Shown: positions 37,177-46,487, counted from the first letter of the stretch. The stretch is DNA of 64,000 nucleotides from Mycobacterium sp. 050128 (GCF_036409155.1 NZ_JAZGLW010000004.1:248001-312000), one strand, 5' to 3'. Numbers and translations are program-made. The notes: a model not told the origin generated them from the letters alone.

Positions 37177-38636
37177 ACGAAACTCTCCGGTACGCATTGT
37201 TGGTCTTGTTCGCCAGTGCCGTCGGTTTGATCGCGGTGTTGGCGAACCGGCTGACCGAGCGGGTCAAAATCCCGGTGCCCCTGTTGGTTCTGGTCGGAGC
37301 CGCGGTCGCGGCGCACACCGTGCCCGCGGTGCAGTCACCGTCGGAGCCCACCGTCGAGCGGGTGATCACGATCGCGCTGGTGCTGGTGCTGTTCGACGGC
37401 GGCATGCACATCGGGCCCGCGCGCTTCCGCGCGGCCGCTGCCCCGATCCTTTCGGTCGGCGTCATGGGCACCGCGCTGACCGCCGCCGGCGCCGCGGTGA
37501 TCCTGCACTACTTATGCGGAATCGATTGGTTCCCTGCGGTGCTCGTGGCCACCGCCGTGGCTCCCACCGACCCGGCGGTGGTCTTCTCGGTGTTGGGCAA
37601 ACGCGAGATCGCCGGTCGCAGCAGCACCATCCTGGAGGGCGAGTCCGGTGCCAACGACCCGGTCGGCATCGCCTTGATGGCCAGCCTGGTCGCCGCCGGT
37701 GGCCTCAGCGTTGCCGGCTTCGTCAGCGTCGGAACGCAATTCGTTCTGCAAATGGCGATTGGCCTGGCCGTCGGGGTGATCGGCGGCCGCGCCCTGCTCG
37801 TGTTCATGCGCCGCGTGGCACTGCCGAGCGAAGGCCTCTACTCGCTGCGGACCCTGGCATCGAGCCTGATGCTGTACGGCATCGCCACGCTGGCGCACGG
37901 CTCGGGATTTCTGGCGGTGTTCGTCGCGGGCATCGTGATCGGCGACGCTCGCGCGCCCTACAAGCCGGACATCAAGCGATTCCACGCGGCGTTGGCGGGC
38001 CTGGCCGAAATCGTCGCGTTCGCCGTCCTGGGGTTGACCGTCGACCTCAACGTCCTTGCCCACCCCGACGTATGGATTCCCGGGCTCGTCCTCGGCGTGG
38101 CCCTGACCGTGGTGATTCGGCCGTTGGCGGTGGGCTCCTGCCTGCTTCCCGTCCGGCTGCAGCCAAACGAACGCATCTTCATCCTCTTCGCCGGCCTCAA
38201 GGGTGCGGTGCCGATCCTGTTGGGCGAGTTCCTGCGGGCCGCGCACGTCGCCGACGCGGAGCGGCTGTACGGGATCGTGGTCGTCGTCGTGATCTTCTCG
38301 GTGCTGGTGCAAGGCAGCTCGGTGCCCGGTGTGGCACAACTGCTGCGGCTGCCCATGCGTACCGTCGAGACGCAGCCGTGGGAGATCGGTATCCGGCTGC
38401 AGGACGAACCCGAGGGGATCCATCGCCTGCACGTTGCCCCGGGGTCAGCCGCCGAGGGCTGCACGATCGAGGGTCTCGGCGACCGTGCCGGAGACATCTG
38501 GGTGAGCATGGTGGTGCGCGCCACCGGCCTGGTGCCGGTGCGCGGCGACACCGAACTGGAGGCCGGCGACGAGGTCGTCGTCCTGGCCGATCCCGAGCTT
38601 CGCGACAGCCTGGCCGAACTGTTCGGCACTTCGTAG
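37173..38636 (+). CDS. CPA1-type cation/proton antiporter with TrkA-C domain
   Basis: A 487-aa transporter. Twelve or so helices up to ~405 contain the ion-binding region ILEGESGANDPVGI (ND motif) and the VATAVAPTDPAVVFSVLGKR segment of NhaP/CvrA-like antiporters. The C-terminus (~415-487) is a TrkA-C domain with the pattern GDELEAGDEVVVLADP-like. Probably exports K+ or Na+ in exchange for protons. GTG start overlaps the upstream small ORF. In M. tuberculosis this place holds an ABC exporter and ars genes instead, as I recall. Confidence 0.88.
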   Translation: MNETLRYALLVLFASAVGLIAVLANRLTERVKIPVPLLVLVGAAVAAHTVPAVQSPSEPTVERVITIALVLVLFDGGMHIGPARFRAAAAPILSVGVMGTALTAAGAAVILHYLCGIDWFPAVLVATAVAPTDPAVVFSVLGKREIAGRSSTILEGESGANDPVGIALMASLVAAGGLSVAGFVSVGTQFVLQMAIGLAVGVIGGRALLVFMRRVALPSEGLYSLRTLASSLMLYGIATLAHGSGFLAVFVAGIVIGDARAPYKPDIKRFHAALAGLAEIVAFAVLGLTVDLNVLAHPDVWIPGLVLGVALTVVIRPLAVGSCLLPVRLQPNERIFILFAGLKGAVPILLGEFLRAAHVADAERLYGIVVVVVIFSVLVQGSSVPGVAQLLRLPMRTVETQPWEIGIRLQDEPEGIHRLHVAPGSAAEGCTIEGLGDRAGDIWVSMVVRATGLVPVRGDTELEAGDEVVVLADPELRDSLAELFGTS

Positions 38637-38673
38637 GCAGCTACATCCGGCGTTGGCTGCGTAGACTGACGTG

Positions 38674-40587
38674 ATGTTGGAACAGATCCGCGGCCCTGCC
38701 GATCTGCAGCACCTTTCCCAACAGCAGCTCCGCGATCTGGCCTCCGAGATCCGCGAGTTCCTGATCCACAAGGTGGCTGCGACCGGGGGCCACCTTGGGC
38801 CGAACCTCGGCGTCGTCGAGCTGACGCTGGCGCTGCACCGGGTGTTCGACTCACCGCACGATCCGATCATCTTCGACACAGGTCACCAGGCCTATGTGCA
38901 CAAGATGCTGACCGGACGCGCCCACGACTTCGAGACGCTGCGCAAAAAGGGCGGCCTGTCGGGGTATCCGTCGCGCGCCGAGAGCGAGCATGACTGGGTG
39001 GAGTCCAGCCACGCCAGTGCGGCCTTGTCCTACGCCGACGGCCTGGCCAAGGCGTTCGAGCTGACCGGACACCGCAACCGGCATGTGGTCGCCGTCGTCG
39101 GCGACGGTGCGCTGACCGGCGGCATGTGCTGGGAGGCGCTGAACAACATCGCGGCGTCGGGTCGTCCGGTGGTGATCGTCGTCAACGACAACGGCCGCAG
39201 CTATGCACCCACGATCGGCGGTGTCGCCGACCACCTGGCCATGCTGCGGCTGCAGCCGGCCTACGAGCAGGCGCTGGAAAAGGGTCGTGACGTGGTGCGT
39301 GCGGTGCCGCTGATCGGCGAGATCTGCTACCACTTCATGCACAGCGTCAAGGCGGGCATCAAGGACTCGCTGGCCCCGCAGCTGCTGTTCACCGATCTCG
39401 GCCTGAAGTATGTCGGCCCGGTCGACGGTCACGACGAGCGCGCCGTGGAGGCCGCGCTGCGCCGGGCCCGCGGCTTCGGCGGCCCGGTGATCGTGCACGT
39501 CGCCACCCGCAAGGGCATGGGCTACGCCCCGGCCGAGGACGACGAGGCCGAACAGATGCACTCGTGCGGCGTGATCGACCCGGCCACCGGCCAGGCCACC
39601 AAGATCGCGGGCCCGGGCTGGACGGCGACCTTCTCCGACGCGCTGATCGAATACGGCGCAAAACGTCGCGACATCGTGGCGATCACGGCGGCGATGCCCG
39701 GCCCGACCGGGCTGTCGGCGTTCGGGCAACGGTTCCCGGATCGGCTGTTCGACGTCGGCATCGCCGAGCAGCACGCGCTGACGTCGGCGGCCGGGCTGGC
39801 GATGGGTGGGATGCACCCGGTGGTGGCCATCTACTCGACGTTCCTCAACCGGGCGTTCGACCAGGTCATGATGGATGTGGCGCTGCACAAGCTGCCCGTC
39901 ACCATCGTGCTCGACCGTGCCGGGGTCACCGGTTCCGACGGCGCCAGCCACAACGGCATGTGGGATCTGTCGATGCTGAACATCGTGCCCGGCATGCGGG
40001 TGGCCGCCCCGCGCGACGCCACCCGGCTGCGCGAAGAACTCGGCGAGGCGCTGGAGGTCGACGACGGCCCCACGGCGCTCCGGTTCCCCAAAGGCGATGT
40101 GGGCGAAGACATTCCGGCCCTGGAACAACGGTCGGGAGTGGATGTGCTCGCGGTGCCCGCCGACGGGCTCAACCACGATGTGCTGTTGGTGGCCGTCGGT
40201 GCATTCGCGTCGATGGCGCTCGAGGTGGCCAAGCGGCTGCACAACCAGGGGATCGGGGTGACCGTGATCGACCCGCGGTGGGTGCTGCCGGTCTGCGACG
40301 GTGTACTCGAATTGGCAGTGCAGCACAAGCTGCTCGTCACGCTGGAGGACAGCGGCGTCAATGGTGGTGTGGGGTCGGCGGTTTCGGCCGCGCTGCGCCG
40401 CGCCGACATCGACATGCCGTGCCGCGACGTCGGCCTGGATCAAGAGTTCTACGAGCACGCCTCACGCGGTGAGGTGCTCGCCGACGTCGGGCTGACCGAC
40501 CAGGATGTGGCCCGCCGGATCACCGGTTGGGTTGCCGCCCAAGCCAGTAACGAATCCGAAGCCGAGATCCGCGAGCACCTGGACTAG
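38674..40587 (+). CDS. dxs: 1-deoxy-D-xylulose-5-phosphate synthase
   Basis: First enzyme of the MEP isoprenoid pathway, joining pyruvate and glyceraldehyde-3-phosphate with ThDP; 637 aa. ThDP motif [18 protein letters not shown], substrate-binding [11 protein letters not shown], and transketolase pyrimidine domain [11 protein letters not shown] are intact. TAGACT (38662-38667) lies 6 nt before the ATG, so the mRNA is probably leaderless; a GTG one codon earlier (38671) is also possible. Confidence 0.96.
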   Translation: MLEQIRGPADLQHLSQQQLRDLASEIREFLIHKVAATGGHLGPNLGVVELTLALHRVFDSPHDPIIFDTGHQAYVHKMLTGRAHDFETLRKKGGLSGYPSRAESEHDWVESSHASAALSYADGLAKAFELTGHRNRHVVAVVGDGALTGGMCWEALNNIAASGRPVVIVVNDNGRSYAPTIGGVADHLAMLRLQPAYEQALEKGRDVVRAVPLIGEICYHFMHSVKAGIKDSLAPQLLFTDLGLKYVGPVDGHDERAVEAALRRARGFGGPVIVHVATRKGMGYAPAEDDEAEQMHSCGVIDPATGQATKIAGPGWTATFSDALIEYGAKRRDIVAITAAMPGPTGLSAFGQRFPDRLFDVGIAEQHALTSAAGLAMGGMHPVVAIYSTFLNRAFDQVMMDVALHKLPVTIVLDRAGVTGSDGASHNGMWDLSMLNIVPGMRVAAPRDATRLREELGEALEVDDGPTALRFPKGDVGEDIPALEQRSGVDVLAVPADGLNHDVLLVAVGAFASMALEVAKRLHNQGIGVTVIDPRWVLPVCDGVLELAVQHKLLVTLEDSGVNGGVGSAVSAALRRADIDMPCRDVGLDQEFYEHASRGEVLADVGLTDQDVARRITGWVAAQASNESEAEIREHLD

Positions 40588-40702
40588 AACAAATTTGGTG
40601 CAAACGGCCCCCGGCCAAAGCAATACAATAGAAATAGTGGATCAAGGACACAATCGGTGCTTGCCCACCCGACCGCAAGCCCCGACGAGAAGGACCTGGT
40701 CA

Positions 40703-41050
40703 ATGAGCACAGACCGCCACCCACAAATGGCTCAGGCGCTGGAATACGGACAGCAATTGCAATCGGCCCTCGAGGACGACCTGTACCGCACGCACACCGA
40801 AACCTTCACGGCCACCGACGAAGCCAAGACCGTCGAAGTAACGGTGAACGGGCGCCGCAACGTCACCGACCTCCGTATCGAAGATGGCCTGCTGCGGCTG
40901 GGTGCCGAAACGGTCGAGCAGCGCGTCAACGAGGCCTTGCGCAACGCGGCGGCCGTGGTGAATGCAGCCAACGAAGCCCAGCAGCAACGGCTGATCGAGT
41001 CCCTGGCCGGCATTGCCGCGTCGATGACGGACACGTTGGGCTTGGCCTGA
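40703..41050 (+). CDS. EspL-like ESX-1 associated protein (YbaB/EbfC fold)
   Basis: A 115-aa protein with the same length and order of motifs as EspL (Rv3880c): TATDEAKTVEVTVNG, LRIEDGLLRLGAE and VEQRVNEALRNA, which form a YbaB/EbfC-type fold. In M. tuberculosis EspL is a cytosolic partner needed for stable EspE/EspF and normal ESX-1 substrate secretion. AGAAGGA lies 8 nt before the ATG. It faces the espA-C-D-like operon with a 39-bp gap, so this paralogue probably serves those products. Confidence 0.8.
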   Translation: MSTDRHPQMAQALEYGQQLQSALEDDLYRTHTETFTATDEAKTVEVTVNGRRNVTDLRIEDGLLRLGAETVEQRVNEALRNAAAVVNAANEAQQQRLIESLAGIAASMTDTLGLA

Positions 41051-41089
41051 CCGCGAAGGGCGGCTCAGAGTCGCCGGCGCGGTGGGCGA

Positions 41090-41689
41090 TCAGCCATTGT
41101 TGTATCGGGTCGCGAACATGCGGGCCTGTGTCTCGGTGGCTCGCTGCGGCGACGCCAACTCCATGCCCTTCTCCAGCAGGTCGCTGACGGCATCGGGATC
41201 ACCCGCCCCCAGCTCGCACATGGTCTCGAACAGGAACTCATGCTGGGCGGCTTGCCCCTTTTGGGCCGCCAGGTGTGCAATGACGAGGATCTCCTCGGCC
41301 AGCTGCGATTCGGTAAGGCGTGTCACGTCTGCGGACAGGGCCACCCGCTCGATCGCGCCGTCCCCGAGTGCCGAAACCGATACTGTCCCAGGAGGATTGG
41401 TCACGGTGAACAGCGCAATGACGTCTTCGGCTTCCTCGGGGGCGTGTGTCACCGAATCGATGGCCTCCAGCACTGTCGCGGTCTCCTCGGGCGCGGCCGG
41501 TGCATATACGGGTGACATGTCGACGGCTTCGCTCGCTGACCTTTCCCCGACGTCTGCGGTGGCGGCGGAGAAGTCAAGGGCGGCCGACGCGTCGGTGCCG
41601 CTGTCGGCGGGTTCACCGGCGGCGGAGAAGTCCATCGCGGCGAAGAGGTCATTGCCGCCGTCTTCGCTGTCATACCGATCCTGGGGCAT
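41090..41689 (-). CDS. EspD/EspH-like ESX-1 associated protein
   Basis: A 199-aa acidic protein. The conserved core IALFTVTNPPGTVSVS (91-106) and LTESQLAEEILVIAHLAAQK (115-134), with FATRY near the end (192-196), is shared by EspD (Rv3614c) and EspH (Rv3867). Gene order after espA- and espC-like genes favours an EspD-type role as stabilising chaperone for the EspA/EspC-like proteins. The N-terminus is disordered with a duplicated (A)MDFSAA/ALDFSAA motif. Last gene of the operon. Confidence 0.82.
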   Translation of the reverse strand: MPQDRYDSEDGGNDLFAAMDFSAAGEPADSGTDASAALDFSAATADVGERSASEAVDMSPVYAPAAPEETATVLEAIDSVTHAPEEAEDVIALFTVTNPPGTVSVSALGDGAIERVALSADVTRLTESQLAEEILVIAHLAAQKGQAAQHEFLFETMCELGAGDPDAVSDLLEKGMELASPQRATETQARMFATRYNNG

Positions 41690-41744
41690 AGCGTCCTACT
41701 CTCATCGCGGCTGTCGTGGAATGGCTGCTGTTCGCCGTGCTTGC

Positions 41745-42062
41745 TCAGCCGGGGCGCAGCTGGGTGTCGAGATCTTGAGCGGCCTTATGGTCGGTGCCCT
41801 CGTACGCTTGGGCGGCCGCACGCAATTTCGTGGCGAGGTCGTCGGCAACCTTGATCATCAGACCGAGCGCCTGGGTGCGGCGAGCCTCGACCTCGACCAC
41901 CGCATCGTTGCCGGGTCCGCAGGCCACACCATGGCTGACCCATGCGTTGACGCCGACTCCCTCGACCGCGGTGGCCGATTTCTTGAAGTCTTCGGTGGTT
42001 CTCTGCTGCGCCGCCGCGAGCACGTCGACGAGATATTTTGAGGTGACGCTCAGATTTGTCAT
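41745..42062 (-). CDS. EspC-like ESX-1 secretion-associated protein
   Basis: A 105-aa helical-hairpin protein of the EspC (Rv3615c) family (DUF2580). A type VII secretion motif YxxxD is present at Y87-D91 (YEGTD) near the C-terminus, where EspC has YSEAD. Central GPGND matches the loop region. EspC is secreted with EspA and has been seen as a filament at the cell surface. GAGGAGA is 5 nt before the ATG. 31 bp downstream of the espA-like gene. Confidence 0.85.
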   Translation of the reverse strand: MTNLSVTSKYLVDVLAAAQQRTTEDFKKSATAVEGVGVNAWVSHGVACGPGNDAVVEVEARRTQALGLMIKVADDLATKLRAAAQAYEGTDHKAAQDLDTQLRPG

Positions 42063-42093
42063 CGGATTCTCCTCGATGTCTGGTTCGCGATGT

Positions 42094-43338
42094 CTAGTTC
42101 GCCGCTACCGGCCCCTGCGCCTGCTCAGCTCCAGGTGCCGTGAGTTCGACGGGCGGGCGCTCCGTGGCCTCGGTGCCCGCGGCCGCACCCGCGACTTCGA
42201 TGTCCTCGCTCCCGGTGGCTTCCTCGGGGGCGGCGCTCCCGGGAGCGGTGGGTTCGCCGGCGGCCGGGGCCGTCTTGCTGCGCTGAGCGGTGGTGACCGG
42301 CGGCTGCGTGACGCTGCTCGGAACGGGCGAAGTTTGCTGGCCCGGCAGGTCTTCGTCCCGTTCGGACTCGCGGATCGGCGGGATCAGGCCGGGCATAGCG
42401 CTCACCGGTTGTTCCGGCATTTGGCTCTGCTGACTTAGGCCAGGAACAATCGTCGATTCGGTCGGCGCGGCCTCGCCCGATGACGTGGCCGGGTCGGGCA
42501 TGGTCATCGCGGCGGTCCTGCTGGAGAAATCGGAGACTTTAGAGCCTTTCGCGGGCGCCGTGACGACGGTCGGCGCGAGGTGAGAATCCGAGAGGTAAGT
42601 GGTCATTTCCGCGATAATCTTCTCGTATTCTTCGACCACTTCCTTTATCTTCGGTCTGGTCTCGGTGCCCGAATAGAATTCCATGTAACCGAGTGCGCTT
42701 ACCGTCGCAGCGATCGCGGCCAGGGTCACCACTTTCTGAAACACCAACGACGAGGCCTCGCTGCCATACGCTTTGATCAGTAGGGCAACAAATATGCATC
42801 CGGTAAGTCCGTCTTTGATTCCCGCGACCGCACGGCGTATTTCAGTGAGCTGAGCGACTTCAGCGGCCAGCACATCCATCATCGCCTGATCCTGGGTTCG
42901 CATCAGGGAAACGCGATTCAGTTGGGCTTGGTTCTGCTTGGCATACTCTTGCGACGCGGTGGACTCCCACCTGCTGTCGGGGATGGCCAACTCCAAGTCC
43001 CGCTTGGGCGAGTCGAGTTTCGAACGGGCATTGTCGAATTCGACTCCCTTGGTTGCGTCACCAAGACCAAGGCAGTATTCGAAGACCGTAATGGCGACGA
43101 TGCCCCACTCGATAATCGGCACCTCTGCCGCCCAGGGGTTGGTCCGCTCCTGAAGGCCACGTTCTATTTCAGCCTTAATTCTTCGCTCGGCGATGCCTTT
43201 AACAATAATTTTGGTGGTTTCCATGCCGAATGCGCCGGCGCCTATGCCCGTCGCAATCCAATCTTTGGCGGCGATATTCCTGCCAATGCCGGCGAGACTA
43301 CCCACAAGGCCGCCAATTTCTGATGCTGCAACAGCCAT
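42094..43338 (-). CDS. EspA-like ESX-1 substrate
   Basis: A 414-aa EspA-family protein. W124 and Y132 in WESTASQEYAKQN align in spacing with EspA W55...Y (WLGSAADKYAGKN), though WxG is WxS here. A hydrophobic middle (~180-220) and a Pro/Ser/Thr-rich region follow, and the C-terminus has AAAGTEATERPPVE, nearly identical to the EspA tail (AAAGTEDAERAPVE). It carries an N-terminal extension of about 65 aa compared with EspA. Probably secreted through an ESX-1 system together with the EspC-like protein. First gene of the operon. Confidence 0.82.
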   Translation of the reverse strand: MAVAASEIGGLVGSLAGIGRNIAAKDWIATGIGAGAFGMETTKIIVKGIAERRIKAEIERGLQERTNPWAAEVPIIEWGIVAITVFEYCLGLGDATKGVEFDNARSKLDSPKRDLELAIPDSRWESTASQEYAKQNQAQLNRVSLMRTQDQAMMDVLAAEVAQLTEIRRAVAGIKDGLTGCIFVALLIKAYGSEASSLVFQKVVTLAAIAATVSALGYMEFYSGTETRPKIKEVVEEYEKIIAEMTTYLSDSHLAPTVVTAPAKGSKVSDFSSRTAAMTMPDPATSSGEAAPTESTIVPGLSQQSQMPEQPVSAMPGLIPPIRESERDEDLPGQQTSPVPSSVTQPPVTTAQRSKTAPAAGEPTAPGSAAPEEATGSEDIEVAGAAAGTEATERPPVELTAPGAEQAQGPVAAN

Positions 43339-43574
43339 TTCAACGGACCCTTCTCCGGGTGGGAACTTTCTTCTTATCGCAAGCTTAACGGCACCGCGAA
43401 CGTGTCCGGTGCACCAATTTTCCGGCAGTCAGGAATTTCTACAGTTAATTTTCAGGTTTTCACAGTTTATTGTAAGGTTCGCGCTACTTTTTGCAACCGC
43501 GCATAACGCCACGACGAAAGTCGACGAGTCGTTAGCGGACCGCTGGCGGGCGTCGAGTACACACCGGCCAGCGC
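43339..43574 (-). promoter_or_regulatory. AT-rich promoter region of the esp-like operon
   Basis: This 236-bp gap is strikingly AT-rich for the window, with runs of A and T and a direct repeat of ACAGTT(A/T)ATT at 43441 and 43462, 21 bp apart. In M. tuberculosis the region upstream of espACD is long, AT-rich and bound by EspR and Lsr2; this region may be a shorter counterpart. TACAAT (minus strand, around 43468-43473) is a candidate -10. Confidence 0.5.
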
Positions 43575-44885
43575 CTACGGCGCTGAGCTGCCGTCGGTTT
43601 TGGGGGGCGGCTGCAGCGCGGCCGCCAGCACCGGATCGACGAGCTCGCGTTGCCAGGCCCGCGCGTGCCCGGCGCACAAGAACTCTTCGACGGCCTCGAC
43701 CGGGTCCGGCGCTTCGGCCCAGTCCCAGCACAGTCGCCGCACCAGGTCGGGTGAAACCAGGTTCTCGGTCGGAACCTTGACCTGCTCAGACAATTTCGAT
43801 AGCCCGGCCCGGGCCGCCTCCAGCCGGGCGGCCGCTTCCGGCTTGCGCCTGCTCCACCGCGCCGGCGGCGGCGGACCGTTCGGCGGCTCGGCGTCCTCCG
43901 GCGGGTCCGGACTGGTGCGGGCCGCTTCCAGCGCGCCCAACCACGTCGCCGCGCTGCGCCGCTGGTTTCGCCCGCCGAACACCGGCAACGCGACCAGGTC
44001 TTCGACCGTTTTCGGATTGGCGATCGCGGCCTCGATGATGGCCGAGTCCGGCAGGATGCGCCGCGGCGCGATGTCACGGCGCTGGGCGATGTTGTCGCGC
44101 GTCGTCCACAGCTCACGCACCGCGGCCAAACCGCGGCGGTCGCGCACCTTATGGATGCCCGACGTGCGCCGCCAGCGCTCGCGCCGCGGCGTGGCCTCCC
44201 TGCTGCCGACGCCGCGCAAGTAGTCGAATTCCTGTGCAGCCCAATCGGTTTTGCCTTGCTCGGCCAGCTCGGCGGCGATCGCCGCACGCAGTTCGACCAG
44301 CAGTTCCACGTCGAGGGCCGCATAGTTGAGCCAGTCGGTGGGCAGCGGCCGCTTCGACCAGTCGGCCGCACCGTGACCCTTGACCAGACCATGCCCCAGC
44401 AACCGTTCGGTCATCGCTGCCAGGTTCACCCGCTCGAACCCGGCCAGGCGCCCGGCGAGCTCGGTGTCGTACAGCGCCGGCGGGTGCATGCCGACCTCGG
44501 CCAGACACGGCAGATCCTGATCGGCCGCGTGCAGGATCCATTCGTCGGTGCTGAGCACCTCCGCGACGGGCCGCAGCGCGGTCAGCGGATCGTCGCCGTG
44601 GCTGACCGGGTCGATCAGCACGGTGCCGGCACCGGCCCGCCGGATCTGGATCAGGTAGGCCCGGTTGGAGTAGCGGAAACCCGACGCCCGCTCGGCGTCC
44701 ACCGCGAACGGCCCGTGCCCGCTGTCCAGGAACTGTGCGGCGTCCGCGATCTGGCCGACGGTCACCGCCAGGTCGGGAATGCCCTCGGCCGGCTGCAGAA
44801 GCGGGGTGGGTTCGGGTTCGGCGCTGCCGGGCGCGCTGCTGTCGGGCACGGCGCCGTCGGGCCCAGGGTCCTCCGGCTCGGGCAT
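43575..44885 (-). CDS. RNase D-type 3'-5' exonuclease with HRDC domain (Rv2681-like)
   Basis: A 436-aa DEDDy exonuclease for RNA processing. Catalytic acids are seen in FAVDAERASGF (DxE), LHAADQDL and NYAALDVELL (YxxxD); an HRDC domain (~245-310) and a C-terminal helical extension follow. Ala/Pro-rich N-terminus of 35 aa is probably disordered. One base downstream of the DUF3000 gene stop, so part of that operon. Confidence 0.92.
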   Translation of the reverse strand: MPEPEDPGPDGAVPDSSAPGSAEPEPTPLLQPAEGIPDLAVTVGQIADAAQFLDSGHGPFAVDAERASGFRYSNRAYLIQIRRAGAGTVLIDPVSHGDDPLTALRPVAEVLSTDEWILHAADQDLPCLAEVGMHPPALYDTELAGRLAGFERVNLAAMTERLLGHGLVKGHGAADWSKRPLPTDWLNYAALDVELLVELRAAIAAELAEQGKTDWAAQEFDYLRGVGSREATPRRERWRRTSGIHKVRDRRGLAAVRELWTTRDNIAQRRDIAPRRILPDSAIIEAAIANPKTVEDLVALPVFGGRNQRRSAATWLGALEAARTSPDPPEDAEPPNGPPPPARWSRRKPEAAARLEAARAGLSKLSEQVKVPTENLVSPDLVRRLCWDWAEAPDPVEAVEEFLCAGHARAWQRELVDPVLAAALQPPPKTDGSSAP

Positions 44886-44886
44886 G

Positions 44887-45468
44887 TCAGGCGCGTGACC
44901 GCGAGCTCAGGTCGGTGACCCCGGCCGGCGGTAGGCCCGCGGCGTGCTCCAGCACCTCGCAAAACGCTTCGACATGTGCGCCGATGGCGGGTGTGGTCGC
45001 GGTCCAGGAGGCCCGCAGCTCGAGCTGGTGGGCGCGTGGCGGCCCGGAGATGTCGCCGTAGCGCACGGAGGTGGTGGCGGTGACGGTGCCGCCCAGCGCC
45101 GTGACCTGGTCCGTCCGGGCTTCCAGCGCGTCGACCAGCCAGCTCCACGCCACTTCGGGCAGCAGCGGATCGACGGCCTCACTGGAGTCCAGGTCTGCCT
45201 GAATGTAGGCGACCAGGCGGGTGGTGCCGTCCCAGGCGTCGGCGCCGTCCGGGTCGTAGAGCAGGATCAGTCGGCCGAACGCGTCGCCCTCCGACCGCTC
45301 GGGCACGATCTCGAGGTCGGGGTGCTTCACCTCGGCCCCCAGCGCGTAGCTGAAGGGCGCCAGGCGCTGCGGCGGCCGGATCGGCCCCAGCTCGATCTCC
45401 GGCCGGGTGTTGACGGCGTTCATGGCCGCCACCGCCTCGCGGAACGGGCCTGGTTCGACTGAGGTCAC
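44887..45468 (-). CDS. DUF3000 family protein (Rv2680-like)
   Basis: A 193-aa actinobacterial protein of unknown function. DUF3000 blocks RLAPFSYALGAEV and GRLILLYDPDGADAW are clear. GTG start at 45468 with AGGAG 8 nt upstream, which lies in the MIRU-like element. Co-transcribed with the RNase D gene. Confidence 0.85.
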   Translation of the reverse strand: MTSVEPGPFREAVAAMNAVNTRPEIELGPIRPPQRLAPFSYALGAEVKHPDLEIVPERSEGDAFGRLILLYDPDGADAWDGTTRLVAYIQADLDSSEAVDPLLPEVAWSWLVDALEARTDQVTALGGTVTATTSVRYGDISGPPRAHQLELRASWTATTPAIGAHVEAFCEVLEHAAGLPPAGVTDLSSRSRA

Positions 45469-45474
45469 TGGCGC

Positions 45475-45540
45475 AACTCCTGTCTCCCGCAAGCGGGCGG
45501 TACCCCCACATCGCTCCCGCTCCGCATCGTCGTATGCGCG
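45475..45540 (-). repeat. MIRU-like element (copy 2)
   Basis: On the minus strand it reads ACGATGC, GAGCG, GCGATG, then GGGTACCGCCCGCTTGCGGG (hairpin, 45486-45505) and AGGAG used by the DUF3000 gene. Order and sequence parallel copy 1 at 29502-29572. Boundaries are approximate. Confidence 0.6.
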
Positions 45541-45677
45541 GGTCACAGCGTTCGACGCTAGACCCATCGCCCGACACGCCGCGACAGGCGCGCCGATTTC
45601 CAAACCCGTCGCGATCAAGCTGTTACCAGGTTGTGTCACGTCGTCTTCATTCGCTGTTTAGCCTGCTCAGGGGCTAT

Positions 45678-46487
45678 TCAGCCGTTGAATCGGGCCGGGC
45701 GCTTTTCGCGATGCGCCGCCAGCCCTTCCTGCACGTCGGGGCCGCTGAAACTCAAGAACTCCAGGCCGAGTGACGTCTCGAAGGCGGGGGCGAACATGCG
45801 ATACCAGTAGTTGAGGCTGTGTTTGGTCCACCGGATCGCGTTTTGGGCTCCTTGCGCCAGATCATTGGCGATGCCGACCGCTCGCGAGAGCACGTCGTCG
45901 TCGTCGACACACAGGGATACCAGGCCGATCCGCTCGGCTTCCTCGCCCAGCAGGGTGTCGCAGGTGAGCAGGTAGTACTTGGCCTTGGCCATGCCGACCA
46001 GCAGTGGCCAGCAGATCGCCGCGTGGTCGCCCGCGGCCACTCCGAGCTTGGTGTGCCCGTCGATGATCTTGGCGGTCCGCCCGGCCACCGAGATGTCGGA
46101 GAGCAGCGCCACCACCAGGCCGGCGCCGACGGCGGGTCCCCGGATCGCCGAAACCATCGGCTTGTCGAAGTTGACGATGTTGAGCACCAGATCGCGGGCC
46201 TCGCGCATGATGCGCAGCCGGCCCTCGTAGTCGCCGATGGTCTCGCTGATCAGGTCGAAACTGCCGCCGGACGAAAACGCCTTGCCCTCACCGCGGATCA
46301 GGACGGCCCGTACGGCGGGGTCGCGATTGATGGCCGGCCAGACGTCGGCGAGATCGCGGTGCATCTGCGGCCCGACCGAATTCAGCCCGGGGGCGTCGAG
46401 AACCACCGTGAGGACGCCGTTCTCGCCGTGTTCGAAGCGCAGGCTGGGGAATTCGTCGTAGTTGACGGAGATCGGTGCGACTGACAC
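45678..46487 (-). CDS. echA15: Enoyl-CoA hydratase/isomerase family (EchA15-like)
   Basis: A 269-aa crotonase-fold protein. Oxyanion-hole segments [12 protein letters not shown] and [21 protein letters not shown] are present. The usual catalytic Glu after the second segment is not obvious ([12 protein letters not shown]), as in several mycobacterial EchA proteins, so the reaction is uncertain. The GTG follows TAACAT by 7 nt (46495-46500, minus), a leaderless start. Divergent from hemE. Confidence 0.88.
   Translation of the reverse strand: MSVAPISVNYDEFPSLRFEHGENGVLTVVLDAPGLNSVGPQMHRDLADVWPAINRDPAVRAVLIRGEGKAFSSGGSFDLISETIGDYEGRLRIMREARDLVLNIVNFDKPMVSAIRGPAVGAGLVVALLSDISVAGRTAKIIDGHTKLGVAAGDHAAICWPLLVGMAKAKYYLLTCDTLLGEEAERIGLVSLCVDDDDVLSRAVGIANDLAQGAQNAIRWTKHSLNYWYRMFAPAFETSLGLEFLSFSGPDVQEGLAAHREKRPARFNG

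Noticed and set aside
38851..40458. 535-codon minus-strand frame opposite dxs
   Set aside because: His/Arg/Gln-rich shadow of a fully conserved gene.
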